The position numbers and the translations under genes were made by a program. From positions 613,501-677,500 of the forward strand of contig CAJNDS010000191.1 of the NCBI GenBank assembly GCA_905221605.1: DNA of 64,000 nucleotides, given 5' to 3'. Positions 1 to 10,325 of this stretch are shown one piece after another (position 1 is the first letter of the stretch; every line of letters begins with the position of its first letter). Source of the DNA: Symbiodinium natans. Its lineage: Eukaryota > Sar > Dinophyceae > Suessiales > Symbiodiniaceae. A model generated the notes under the pieces. It saw only the letters and a list, made by a program, of their open reading frames with translations. It made no database searches and was not told the origin of the DNA.

Positions 1-156
1 ACTAAGGATCCCCATAAGGTACCCCCATTTTCGGAAACCCCCACATGGATCACAGGCTTCTGGCGCGCATCATGCACACAGTTGGAGGCTCCGGGGTCGG
101 TAAGGACCCATCTTCCGGAGTGCCGGACAGCTGGTTCGGGGTGGAACGTCTGTTCT

Positions 157-222
157 TGGGGTCCGTTCGATAAGGGGGATCCTACTATTTGGGGTCTGTT
201 AGGGGTCCCCTATTCTCATATG
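157..222 (+). mobile_element. Family I element, partial
   Basis: Contains TTGGGGTCCGTTCGATAAGG, GGATCCTACTATTTGGGG and GGGGTCCCCTATTCTCAT. The terminal repeats are lost. A further family-like scrap lies at 1-50 (GGTACCCCCATTTTCGG). Confidence 0.5.
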
Positions 223-744
223 CAAGCCGTTCGAGCCAGACTTTGAACTCCATGCTAAATTTAAGCAACAGCTCCATGCACTCCCTTGCAGCAAGGTGCA
301 TGAAGCCAACCGATCCGGACTGGAAGCACCCGGCTGCCAGAGTGGAGAGGAAGAGCCCGGAACTGCCCAGCGCCTTCAGTTCCTTCGGAATCAGGGACGC
401 TTTCTGTCCTCAGCTGAGCAGGTGGGACACCAAGGCCCAGGACTCTGTGGCGTCCCCGCAGCCTTGGGGTTTCTCCCATGTTTATGCAATCCGAACCCCT
501 AAGCCAAAAACCCCGGAAGCATGTTTGTAACAGACCGCAAGCCTGTGCTCCTCCAGCTCTGGATGCACGAGGCCACTAGGGCTTTAAACTTTAGGTTCAG
601 GGTCTGGCAACGTCCTGCACCACATCCCCTCCTAGCTGCCTTAGCTTCCCGACAGAATTCTTCGGGCCCTCAATCCCCCATTCCGACCCCACAAAGACAG
701 ATGCTGAAGACTTTCGGTGCGCATGCTGTGCATGCTCCTTCCCC

Positions 745-792
745 CTACCCTAAACCCTAAACCCTAAACCTTAAACCCTAAACCCTAAACCC
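745..792 (-). repeat. Telomere-like array (CCCTAAA)n
   Basis: About six units with one CCTTAAA variant. Confidence 0.85.
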
Positions 793-883
793 AGGACTCC
801 TGGCACCCTAAACCCTGAACAAACCGCGGACGCCATGGAGGCCCCTTAAACCCTTTCACACCCAGGCCTCGTGACGAATGCCT

Positions 884-981
884 TGGGACGTTCCCCCTTC
901 TACTAGCAGCTCCTTAGGTAGGGATTCGAGTACCCCCTAGAAAAATCCCTACAAGGACTGTTAGCATATGGGGGGAACATC
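884..981 (+). mobile_element. Short inverted-repeat element family III with 9-bp target duplication
   Basis: Terminal inverted repeats TTGGGACGTTCCCCC and GGGGGGAACATCCCA enclose about 70 bases with CTCCTTAGGTAGGGATT and an inverted AAATCCCTACAAGGACTG. ACGAATGCC occurs directly outside both ends, a 9-bp duplication of the kind left by Mutator-like transposases. No coding capacity. Confidence 0.7.
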
Positions 982-1068
982 CCAACGAATGCCCCCTAAA
1001 ACCCAAAAAAAAAACAGAACTACAGCACCTCAATCTCCCTTTGTAGTATAAGGGGGCACATGACTCCC

Positions 1069-1120
1069 CCCTAAACCCTAAACCCTAAACCCTAAACCCT
1101 AAACCCTAAACCCTAAACCC
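1069..1120 (-). repeat. Telomere-like array (CCCTAAA)n
   Basis: Seven perfect units preceded by a C run, about 90 bases right of the family III element. Confidence 0.9.
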
Positions 1121-1124
1121 CCCA

Positions 1125-1867
1125 GAGCTACAGCACCTGACTCATGCCAAGTTTCCCGTGGATTCGGCCTCTGAGGGCAGCTTCTCCTCTGCCTCAGAGG
1201 CGCCCTCCGTGGCCTGCACCTCTGAGGGTTTAGGGTTTGGATTTGTAGGGTTTCGACTCTCACGCTAGCGGAATTGTCGAAACCCTAGTCCAAAACCCGG
1301 GTTTAGGGTTTTGGGTTTATAGGGTTTCGGGTTCAGGGTTTGTCTGCTACGCAGGAGGACCTTCGGCGTTTCGGGCGTTGTGGCGCTTCAGGATCCAGAG
1401 CTTGAAGCTCCGAGTGGATGTGTCCCTGGTCTATTCCTGTCAGCCTGCTTGTCGCATAGGGATACGGCCGAGAAGTCACGCCAAACCCTTGCAGGACGCA
1501 AGCTGTGCCTGGACAACGCTGCTGTCGAAGCGGCTGCCACAAATGCCGCAGCCGAGCATGAGCAGGCCTGTGACAACAGGGAAGCCCGTAGCGCAACACC
1601 CGAGCCTGAGACATGTGCCCGCTATGCAAATGTTTATATGCAAATAGCATGTCCTTGCTTATTTGTTTACGAAGGTAGTTAAATACTCTTTATCAGTGTA
1701 TCAGCAAGTATATAATTTCCGACTGCAAGTACAAATGTCGAAAGAAAAGTTGTGCTGAACGTTGTCCTCATCATGAACTACTCTTTAGTCACCTCAAGCA
1801 AAGCCAAAATCGTCCTGATAGGCTACGTCTGCGTAAAGCGCAAAGCCTCCCACCACCTTGGGGAGTA
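1125..1867. other. Spacer, no gene recognised
   Basis: Contains isolated TTTAGGG-like words (1229-1340) and overlapping short frames on both strands at 1333-1680, none with recognisable protein features. Confidence 0.6.
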
Positions 1868-2035
1868 ACCCTAAACCCTAAACCCTAAACCCTAAACCCT
1901 AAACCCTAAACCCTAAACCCTAAACCCTAAACCTAAACCCTAAACCCTTAAGCCACCTTGCCTTCTGTAAGGTAGAGGAACTCCCAGCTGGCAGCTCCCA
2001 TGGCACGGGATAAACCTCCCACCACCTTGGGGAGT
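1847..2035 (+). repeat. 20-bp direct repeat bracketing a telomere-like array
   Basis: CTCCCACCACCTTGGGGAGT occurs at 1847-1866 and again at 2016-2035, with the array and about 65 bases of other sequence between. Confidence 0.7.
1868..1951 (-). repeat. Telomere-like array (CCCTAAA)n
   Basis: About eleven units. The sequences on both sides contain the same phrase, CTCCCACCACCTTGGGGAGT (1847-1866 and 2016-2035), so the array sits inside a duplicated stretch. Confidence 0.9.
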
Positions 2036-2048
2036 TCTCGCTGACACG

Positions 2049-2156
2049 TGATGCATTGGGATGTTCCCCTTATACTAACAGTCCTTCATAGGGATTCCAA
2101 TAGGGGGTACCTATAATTCCTATTAATGACTGCTAGTACAAGGGGGGAACATTACC
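2049..2156 (+). mobile_element. Short inverted-repeat element family III
   Basis: Left end TTGGGATGTTCCCCTTATAC and right end GTACAAGGGGGGAACATTAC, with internal ACAGTCCTTCATAGGGATT. TGATGC flanks both sides, a degraded target duplication consistent with 8-9 bp. Confidence 0.65.
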
Positions 2157-2317
2157 AAATGATGCCTGCTGACTGCAACATACTGAACCCTGCGCACGAC
2201 CACCCCACCGAAAACCCATCACCGAAACTACATCTGAACAAGACTCCACTCCTTCGGAGGGCACCTGGGAACCAACCCACTACAGGTCCGAAAGTAGATG
2301 TGCTATGGTCACTTCTC

Positions 2318-2372
2318 TACATTGGGGGGTCCTTATTATAAGGCGGCCCCTCTTATTTGGGGTACCCAAAAA
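2318..2372 (+). mobile_element. Family I element, partial
   Basis: Shares GGGGGGTCCTTATTATAAGG and CTTATTTGGGGTACCC with the family; badly degenerate. Confidence 0.4.
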
Positions 2373-2558
2373 GGGACCATCATGTTGAGAGCTGATCATA
2401 TGGGACAGGGAAGGAGGAACCTTCGACACAGAGGGAACGAGTATGACGCAATTGAAAATTCTTCAGAAGTAGGGGTGCTTCGGGACAACGCTCCTAAGTC
2501 CTAGTTGGGGCTCGTGGCACAGAAGCAAAGGGAATGTCCGAGCAGAATATACAAGCAA

Positions 2559-2760
2559 AAGACACACACACACACACCACACACACAGAGACGCACGCAC
2601 ACACGCACACACACACACACACACACAGAGAGAGACAGACAAACAGAGACACAGGTAGAGACACAAACACACAGATGGACAGACCAAACAGACAGGCAGA
2701 CAGACGGAGACAATCAGTGAGAAAGACGGGGAGACATAGAGAGATAAAGAGAGAGCGATA
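2559..2760 (+). repeat. CA / GACA / GAGA microsatellite
   Basis: Runs of (CA)n, then (GACA)n and (GAGA)-like sequence. All open frames over it in either direction are low complexity. Confidence 0.9.
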
Positions 2761-2769
2761 AGAGCGCCT

Positions 2770-3978
2770 TTTCGTACAGGCTTTGCGAACCGCATGGGGC
2801 GCTGGACTCCGAAAGCCAAAAAAACGCTCGGAAAACACAACGTTCGCGCCTCCGGCCCACACTGCACGATTCTGCCCAGATTCAAATCTCCTACGAGGAC
2901 TTGAACACTTCCAAACCCTAAAAATTGGATCAGGCCGCAGATGATGTCAACCTACAGCCGCCTTAAAAAAACATCGCCCCGACAAATCCCCAATCTCAGG
3001 GCAGCGCGTAGCCGCTCACGATCCCCGTCAACAGCATGGCATTAATGCCTGCCATCCACAAGGTGCGCTTGTCAGCAGGGCCATACCTGTCGACAGGTTT
3101 TGGGATGTTTGGCGCTTTTTGATCTCGATGTTGGGATGCATAGCTTTATAGGAGATTCAGGGCATCAGCAAGAGAATGATGAGGTAGGGTATCGGGCAAT
3201 CTGCTGTAGCGGCTGTCATTTGATGAGCATGAGATGAGCTTCTGTAGTGTGTCCCAGGGTTAGAAATGCAGAAAATGCGTGTCCAGGTGTAGTCCAAGCG
3301 GCCGATTCACCCAAGTCGGGTAGTGTACAGCTGCAAGGCCCCAGCACAACCCTCCCAAGGCTCGCGCAGCGATGAGTGTGGGCCTTGACAGGACGCTAGT
3401 TTGAACTGCATGGACGCGGTGGGGCAGGGTCTTTCAGGTAACGTAGGCACAAGCGACATTCAAGTCGGGACTCTGTGGTAAGAAGAGGTCTTGTTCCTTT
3501 CGGCATTCAACACAGAGTAAGTGCCGTTGTTGACAAATCATCTTTCGACAAGCCGCAGGCTGGGCCGAAAGGCACAGAACATGGACACCCCGGCTATGAT
3601 GAAGTAGCCCGTCGTCAGCGCCTTCGCAGCAACAGGGGGCAGGCTGCACCATTCGATACCGGCCCCTCAACTTCCCTCAACCAAAAAACTCGCATGGCCG
3701 GCAGGTGCAGATGCCCACGCGCTTTTTCCAGGGACGTTGGCTCCGAGTCGGTTTTTCCAAGGTCCGAATCGTCGGATCTTTAAAGAATTTCTTCAAGATC
3801 TCCACGCAAAATCAAGAAATCTAGCAATCCTGATACGCTCGACCCCCCCTTAGCCCTTTTTTCAAACGGGGGCTGGCTGCTCGCGCCAGCTCAGAGGCCG
3901 CTGCCGGCGCCGGAGTAGGAGCCATAGAAGAAGACGGCCAGCCTAGGAGCTCTCGGGTCGTGGGGTGCCGTTTTTGTC
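2770..3978. other. Spacer, no gene recognised
   Basis: Unique-looking sequence without arrays. Short frames at 3434-3783 on both strands overlap each other and show no domain. Confidence 0.55.
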
Positions 3979-4034
3979 AGGGTTTAGGGTTTAAAGGGTT
4001 TAGGGTTTAAAGGGTTTAAAGGGTTTAGGGTTTA
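3979..4034 (+). repeat. Telomere-like array, mixed TTTAGGG/TTTAAAGGG
   Basis: Alternates GGGTTTAGGG with GGGTTTAAAGGG. Confidence 0.8.
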
Positions 4035-4578
4035 GTTGTGGGATGTTCTTTTGGGTGCAGACCATGCACATACGCTAACTTCGTGATGAGATTCGTCTCT
4101 GCCCTTCTCTGTCAGCTCGCTCTTGCTTTCCATACCCTGTTACGGGCAAGTTGCACGAGAGGAACGAGGCACAAGTTGGCTGATCGCTCTTGCTCTCTCC
4201 CTCTCCCTCTCCCCCTCTCTCTCCGCATCTCCTCCTCCAGGCTATGTCATGCTATCAACGGTCTAAAGGCAGAGAGGCTGTTGAATCGGTGCAGCCGCGG
4301 AGCAAGCCCACTGCGGCAGTCCCGGCAAGGAGTCCAAGGAACACCAGCGGGAAGCGCGTGGGCTCACCGCCAGTTGCGGCCATGCTCACCTGGGAATTAG
4401 GAAGTGGCCCTAAACCCTAAACACTATATTTTGAACCCTAAGCCCTAAACCCCAAAACCCTCAATTTTAAAGCCGTTCTTCGCTACTTTTATGTCCACTG
4501 GAAACACTTAGATGAATTTAAGCTGGAGCTTAGGGTTTAGGGTTCTCTGGGGCTTCCAAGGTATTCCAAGAAGTAGCG

Positions 4579-4638
4579 AACCCTAAACCCTAAACCGCCT
4601 AATTAAACCCTAAACCCTAAACCCTAAACCCTAAACCC
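4579..4638 (-). repeat. Telomere-like array (CCCTAAA)n
   Basis: About seven units, interrupted once by CGCCTAATTAAA. Confidence 0.85.
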
Positions 4639-4726
4639 CAAAGACCTCAGCTCTTCATCCTAAGTGTTCATCCTGCAGCTCCATAGGTCTCCCGAGGGTT
4701 TCAGAGCTCGGGCTCAGGATTCTCTA

Positions 4727-4835
4727 GGGTTCATGGGGTAGTTATAAGTAGGGTTTGTAAGTTCCCTAAAATTGGGTTAGAAGCATAATCACTATACTTC
4801 TAACCATACTTGCAACTATCCCACGAACCTCCAAG
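4727..4835 (+). mobile_element. Short inverted-repeat element family II
   Basis: Left TAGGGTTCATGGGGTAGTTA then TAAGTAGGGTT; right AACCATACTTGCAACTATCC then CACGAACCTCCAAG. Same layout as the copy at 49984. Confidence 0.65.
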
Positions 4836-5058
4836 TCAGCCCCTGAGCCCTTTTGCAGCAGGGTTTGCGTGAGTCCTCCCTGAGCCCTAAACCCTCAACC
4901 CTGAACCCTAAACCCCTGGTGGGGTGGGTTCACCCGGCCTGGATGCTGCGGGCTTCCTGAGGGAGATTGCCCTGGGCCAGCATGGATGGGTTCTCGTTGA
5001 GGGTCGCGCCGCGCAAGGCCTGCGGAGCCATGAAGCCTTGGTCGCGTTGAGGGCTGAG

Positions 5059-5130
5059 GTTTAGGGTTTAGGGTTTAGGGTTTAGGGTTTAGGGTTTAGG
5101 GTTTAGGGTTTAGGGTTTAGGGTTTAGGGT
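5059..5130 (+). repeat. Telomere-like array (TTTAGGG)n
   Basis: Ten perfect units, opposite in orientation to the arrays at 0.7-4.6 kb. Confidence 0.9.
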
Positions 5131-6433
5131 TGAAGGAGTTCAGGGGTTTCGCGGTGTGGTCCCGGGGCTGTAGGGTTTCTCTTCCCCCCCCTGGAAGCAG
5201 GAGGTGGTGAGCTTGTCTTCAAAAGGACTCTTGGGAGAATGAAAAACTGGCATCCAAGAAGCTCTCCTGCACCGGAAGCAAGGAGTACACGGCCGCGGCC
5301 ACGAGGAGGACGGAAAGTAGGTTGCAGGCACGCTTCGCCATGATGACCGGAGGTTGTCAAAGGCACCCTACGTTTGCTTGCGCAGCGATATACACTTATA
5401 GCTTATTGGGTGATCGCAGCCGAAATGCCAACGGTTGCACGGTCCATGCGCAGATGTTCTGCAAGTCGGTAACCCCCCCTTCCTGCATGGATTAAGGGTG
5501 GGGGGGATGCCATGACCCTTTTTGCATTGTAAAACCCTAAAAAAAGTCCAATGCCGTGCAGAACACACACCCAAGCCTGAAGACTACAAACCCTAAAGCC
5601 CCAAAATCCAGAAGTTGGAAAGACGCCGAAATTCCCAATCCTCCTTAAGCCTTACACACCAGTAAGTAAACTGTCCATGGCGCCGAGAAGGCGGTGAAGC
5701 GGCGGAAGACTGCCATGGCCAAAAGGCCGCTGGGAACGATGCCGTAGTCCTTGAACTTGATGGGTTTAGGGGTCCGAGGGATCTTCTAGGGGGTCGAGGG
5801 TCTGTCTTACGTAAGACCCACAAGACCTACACTTTGTTCTGAAACCTCTTACAGAAGCCCTCCGAAACCTACAATAACACAACTAACAGGGCCGCATCCT
5901 TCAAGGGGAACTCAGGGATTTGCCGTGCCCCTGCACGTGTTGTAAGCACACTTGCAGGGATTCAAGCGGCAGTCAAGCAGCAGGTGCACCAGCAACGTTG
6001 CCCTGGCTGGTGTAGGTCAGGTGGAGGCCTGGCTTTCACAGCGTGCGCGGAAAGCAGTGACGGAAGATGCAAGTAAATGAGGTCCAGGTTGAGAATTACA
6101 TCATTTGGGGAATTCCGAGGCCCTGTGCCTGCGAATTCTCATTCTCATACGGCCTACGCAAACCTTTTGTGAACCCGGGTTTGCGGTCTATGGTAGCCGG
6201 GGATGTAAATCCTTTCCTGCATCTGGCTTGGAGCTGGGGGTTTAGGGTTTAGGGTTTCCCGGAACCCTAAACCCCACGCAAATGTTAACCCCTACAAATC
6301 CGTCTGGATGCCCAGGTACTCTTTTGCTGTCCAGCACCTGGCATACTTGCTTGACGCCCCTAAACCCTAAACCCTAAAGAGTGGGTCGCCTTAACAAAAA
6401 AACGCAACAACAACAAAAAAAACACGGGTTCCC

Positions 6434-6520
6434 CCTAAATACCCTATATACCCTGTATACCCTATATACCCTAAATACCCTATAAACCCTATAAACCCTA
6501 TAGACCCTATAAACCCTAAC
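6434..6520 (-). repeat. Degenerate telomere-like array, CCCTATA variants
   Basis: CCCTATATACCCTGTATACC and CCCTATAAACCC units: a telomere-like array with the CCCTAAA core drifted to CCCTATA. Frames over it read YRVYRVYRV and are not genes. Confidence 0.75.
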
Positions 6521-7077
6521 CCTCAACCCGAAACCCACAACCTCCAGCCGACTCCAGCCCAAGTCAGCGGGGCCTGCTCTGATAGATGGCATCATGGATG
6601 CCACCACACCAGCTTCGAAACTTCGAATCGCAGTAGACAGGAGAATGAACCTTAGGCCCTTAGGGTTTAGGGTCTTAGGGTCCCCCCCCGCCCCCCCGGA
6701 CGCGCCAAAAAAACCTAAAAGAGGCCGTTCTAGCAGCAGGGCACTGGAAGGGGGTCGTGCGCAGAATGCAGAGACTTGGGTTGCACTGCAGTCCCTCCTC
6801 AAAAAAGGTTCAGAGAGCGCATGAAGGGTGTGAGGAAGGCCATGGCGTGGAAAACTGTAGTATGCAACCCAGAAACCAGTAGTACCTGCCTATTGGGCCG
6901 GACACCGGCTGCGAATCGCCTGGCCAGGGAAGCCAACCCAATCACTTCCTGCAGTTCTGCAACCTACAGCGCAACCGCTAGCCTCAGAGCCTATCCAACT
7001 CGAGCCCCAAACTCCGAAAATTCGAAACCCCAAACATCCCCCTCATGAAGCCCCCTCACCCCCTTTCCGAGGCATTC

Positions 7078-7123
7078 CCCTAAACCCTAAACCCTAAACC
7101 CTAAACCCTAAACCCTAAACCCT
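7078..7123 (-). repeat. Telomere-like array (CCCTAAA)n
   Basis: Six perfect units about 250 bases left of the satellite array. Confidence 0.9.
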
Positions 7124-7377
7124 GCCTTCGTTCTTTGCAGAGGCTCGCAGCCGCGGCCGCCGTGCTGCGTGGGCAGCCCCAGCGGAAAGGAGGGCGAGGG
7201 CTGCCGATCCTGGGTTTGCATAGGGCTCTTTTTGGCTTCGAGGGGCTGTTTTTTTAGGTGCTTTCTTAGGGCTCTTTTGAGCATTTTTGAGCTTCTTGGG
7301 CTGTTTTTTAAGGGTGTTCTCGAGATTTGGGGTTCGCGTCGTCGGGTGACAAGATGCCAGGGCTTCCCGGCTGATGC

Positions 7378-7990
7378 TCGTGATGCTTGAGCTTTGGGGT
7401 GGCGCAACTGCCGAAAAACTGGGCCGTTGCTCATGATGCTCCGAAAGGCTCGGGGCTGTCTTGGCTGATGCTCATGATGCTGGGGGTTTGGGGTGACAAA
7501 GATTGCCAGCGCTTCCCGCGTGATGCTCATGATGCGTGGGCTTTTGGGGCGGCGAAGTTGCCGAAAAACTGGGCCGCTGCCCATGATGCTGCGAATGGCT
7601 CGGGGCTGTCCCGGCTGATGCTCATGATGCTGGGGCTTTGGGGTGACAAGGTTGCAAAGGCTTCCCGGCTGATGCTCATGATGCTTGGGCTTTTGGGCGG
7701 CGAAGTTGCCGAAAAACTGGGCTGTTGCTCGTGATGCTGCGAATGGCTCGGGGCTGTCCCGGCTGATGCTCATAATGCTGGGGCTTTGTGCTGACAAGGT
7801 TGCTAGGGCTTGCCGTTTGATGGCCGTTGCCCATGGTGCTCCGAAACGCTCGGGGCTGTCCCGGCTGATGCTCATGATGCTAAGCTTTGGGGTGACAAGG
7901 TTGCTAGGGCTTCCCGCTGATGCTCATGATGACGCACTTGCCGACAAACTGGGCCGCTACCCATGATGCTCCGAAAGGCTCAGGTCTGTG
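7378..7990. repeat. Satellite array, second locus of the same 147-bp family
   Basis: About four diverged units with the same landmarks (GGCTGATGCTCATGATGCT, AAAAACTGGGCCG, CTCCGAAAGGCTCGGGGCTG). More diverged than the 23-26 kb array, so probably older or less homogenised. The minus-strand open frame at 7108-7875 is the array read through. Confidence 0.85.
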
Positions 7991-8346
7991 AGCTTAAGGT
8001 TTGCAAGCCTTCGCAAAGTGTCCTTGTTGGATCAAGCGCACGCCATATTTCCAGCTGCCTACTTGTGTTGTGGAAACTGGTTGGGGACATACGCCCTACA
8101 CCCCTTCCTAAACGCCGGCCTACTGTTTCTGGCAATTCTTCCGAGGGGCTCTGGAAGGTGCCACAACAAACAGCAACTACTGGTACCTAGACGATAAACA
8201 GCCGAGGCACCGTACCGGTGGCATCGCCAGTGCTGGGCTCTGTCTTGCTGTGACTGTGGCGTTGCAGCAGGCGCCAGCTGATCCTAAGCACAGGGCGACG
8301 TGGACAAGTTCAACCTTGGGGAGCTTACGATGTGAGGGGGCACATT

Positions 8347-8430
8347 CTTGGGGTCCTTATGAGAAGGGAATCCTACTATTTGGAGTCCGTATTCGGGGTT
8401 CCCTGATTTTCGTAAACCCCCACGTATACC
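8347..8430 (+). mobile_element. Short inverted-repeat element family I, left end lost
   Basis: Carries CTTGGGGTCCTTATGAGAAG, GGAATCCTACTATTTGGAG and right end TTTTCGTAAACCCCCA. The left terminal repeat is not recognisable. Confidence 0.6.
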
Positions 8431-9098
8431 CAGAATCTCCCTCTCCAAGGCTGCGATTGTTTAGGGAGTCTAAAACTTACACCCTCAACCAAGGCGCCCC
8501 CACGCCGCGCGCGTGGATGGGCCTTGGGTTCGGGCTGGCGCGCAGCATGCCCGTTGCAGCGGGAGCGCGTGGAGCCGCCATCATGTTGATTTGACAGGCA
8601 GGAAGCAAATTACAGCAATTGTACAGCAACCCATAGAGACGTAGAGACAATTGTGGTGTTCTGATTGTTCTTTGGATTTACAGTCGACTCTGACAAGAGT
8701 GTACCTAACGGCATGTCAGTAACACGCACTGCGACGGCAGCTGGCTACCATAACTTGAGCAAAACGGGTCAAGCCTTCACAGGAAGGTTAGAATCAAGAT
8801 TTCGGGCAACCCCTGCTTTGAGAAACCTCACTATCGGGGCTTCAAAGCGTCGGCCAAAGAGTGTTTGAGAAGAATGCCGACGTGGACTTCGATGCGCCAC
8901 TGCTTTGGCACAGATGATTGTTTAAGGGTTTGGGGTTTAGGGCTGAGGGTTTAGGGCTTGAGCCCAAATCCTGCTACGCGAACCCTACCCCAGGCGTCCA
9001 GATTGCAAAATCCCCTCAAACCTCAAGCTCAAAGCCCAAAGTCCATCTCTACGCCCACAATTCCACTGGGATACGCCGTTTACATCTGTTCCTAGAAC

Positions 9099-9176
9099 TA
9101 TACTATTTGCTTAAGAACCACCAGAAAGTAACAGAAACAAGATCCTATGTTGCCTTATAAGGACTTATAAGGAAGT
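9099..9176 (+). mobile_element. Short element family VI, partial
   Basis: Left end ATACTATTTGCTTAAGAACC followed by unrelated sequence and a small GACTTATAAGGAAG duplication. Confidence 0.35.
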
Positions 9177-9321
9177 CGTTCCTTTTTCATTTGTTTTTTT
9201 GTTGGGGGGGGGGGGGGCTCTGATCCTCTGAAAAGTGCACGTTGGGGCTGGTGCTCCTGAGACTCGCCGTCGTCGTCTTGAGACCTTCGGGTTTAGGGTT
9301 CAGGGTTTCGACGCTCACACT

Positions 9322-9359
9322 GGTTTAGGGTTTAGGGTTTAGGGTTTAGGGTTTAGGGT
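9322..9359 (+). repeat. Telomere-like array (TTTAGGG)n
   Basis: Five perfect units. Confidence 0.85.
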
Positions 9360-10240
9360 GGCATGCGGGGCGAGGCAACGAGTAGCAGGTCGACGGCGAA
9401 AGTCATGCTTCAAGATCAGATCAGCCTCGAGCACTGCAGCCAGCAACGACAGGCCCGCACCAAGCCCCCCAGGGTTAGGGTGTGTTTGGGTTTCGTTCTT
9501 GTGTTTGGGGTTCAGGCTTTAGCATCGCAACGCAGACCACTGCCTGCAATCCGCTGAACCCTGATAGCATTGAAAGTTTCTGACTACGAACACCTTCAGT
9601 CGTACCCAGAGTCCATTTTTGCCGTGCTCTGCAGAGCACGCCCATGCCATTCCCAACATCCAAGCAAGTAAAGATCTGGAAGCCTAAGTGAAGCACTCGG
9701 ATTTCGCCTGAATTACGTCCCTCACCCCCCCCCCCCCCCCTTGGTGCGGGGCCCCTGCGGCGAGAACACCTCGACACGAAGGGAACAGTGACCCTCCAGA
9801 AGCAATTTTTGGTCTGGGAGTGCTTGCTCGGGGTGCCCTGATGGGCTTGAGGGCGGAGATCCCGCAACCTTCATGCTGGCGTGCATGGTGTCAAAGACGA
9901 CTCTGAGGCATCGGCAGGCGATCCTTGAGGAGTAGGTCTCCTTCCCTGCAAACATCGTCCTGGCAGAAGCAAAGCATCATGGGCACAGCAATGCTTCTGC
10001 AGACATGGAGACTAAGAATGCCAGCGCCGTTAAGCAGCTCTAACTGCCTTCTGTGCCTTCAGGGCGCAATCCGGGTTCTCACAAGACAGCTACCTTTTTT
10101 TGACCCCGCGAGCTCTGCCACAAACCCTCTCTCTCTCTCTCTCTCACAGGCGCTCAGTCAATGTCAGGCCTGTCTTGGTTTCACAGCCAGCACAAAAGAG
10201 GCAATGGCCCGCGACCACTGCACTTGCAGGAATAGTGCCA

Positions 10241-10325
10241 TAAACCCTAAACCCTAAACCCTAAACCCTAAACCCTAAATCCTAAGCCCTAAGCCCTAAG
10301 CCCTAAGCCCTAAGCCCTAAACCCT
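10241..10325 (-). repeat. Telomere-like array with amplified CCCTAAG block
   Basis: About five CCCTAAA units, then about six consecutive CCCTAAG units, then CCCTAAA again. The variant is clustered rather than scattered, so it was amplified locally. Confidence 0.9.
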
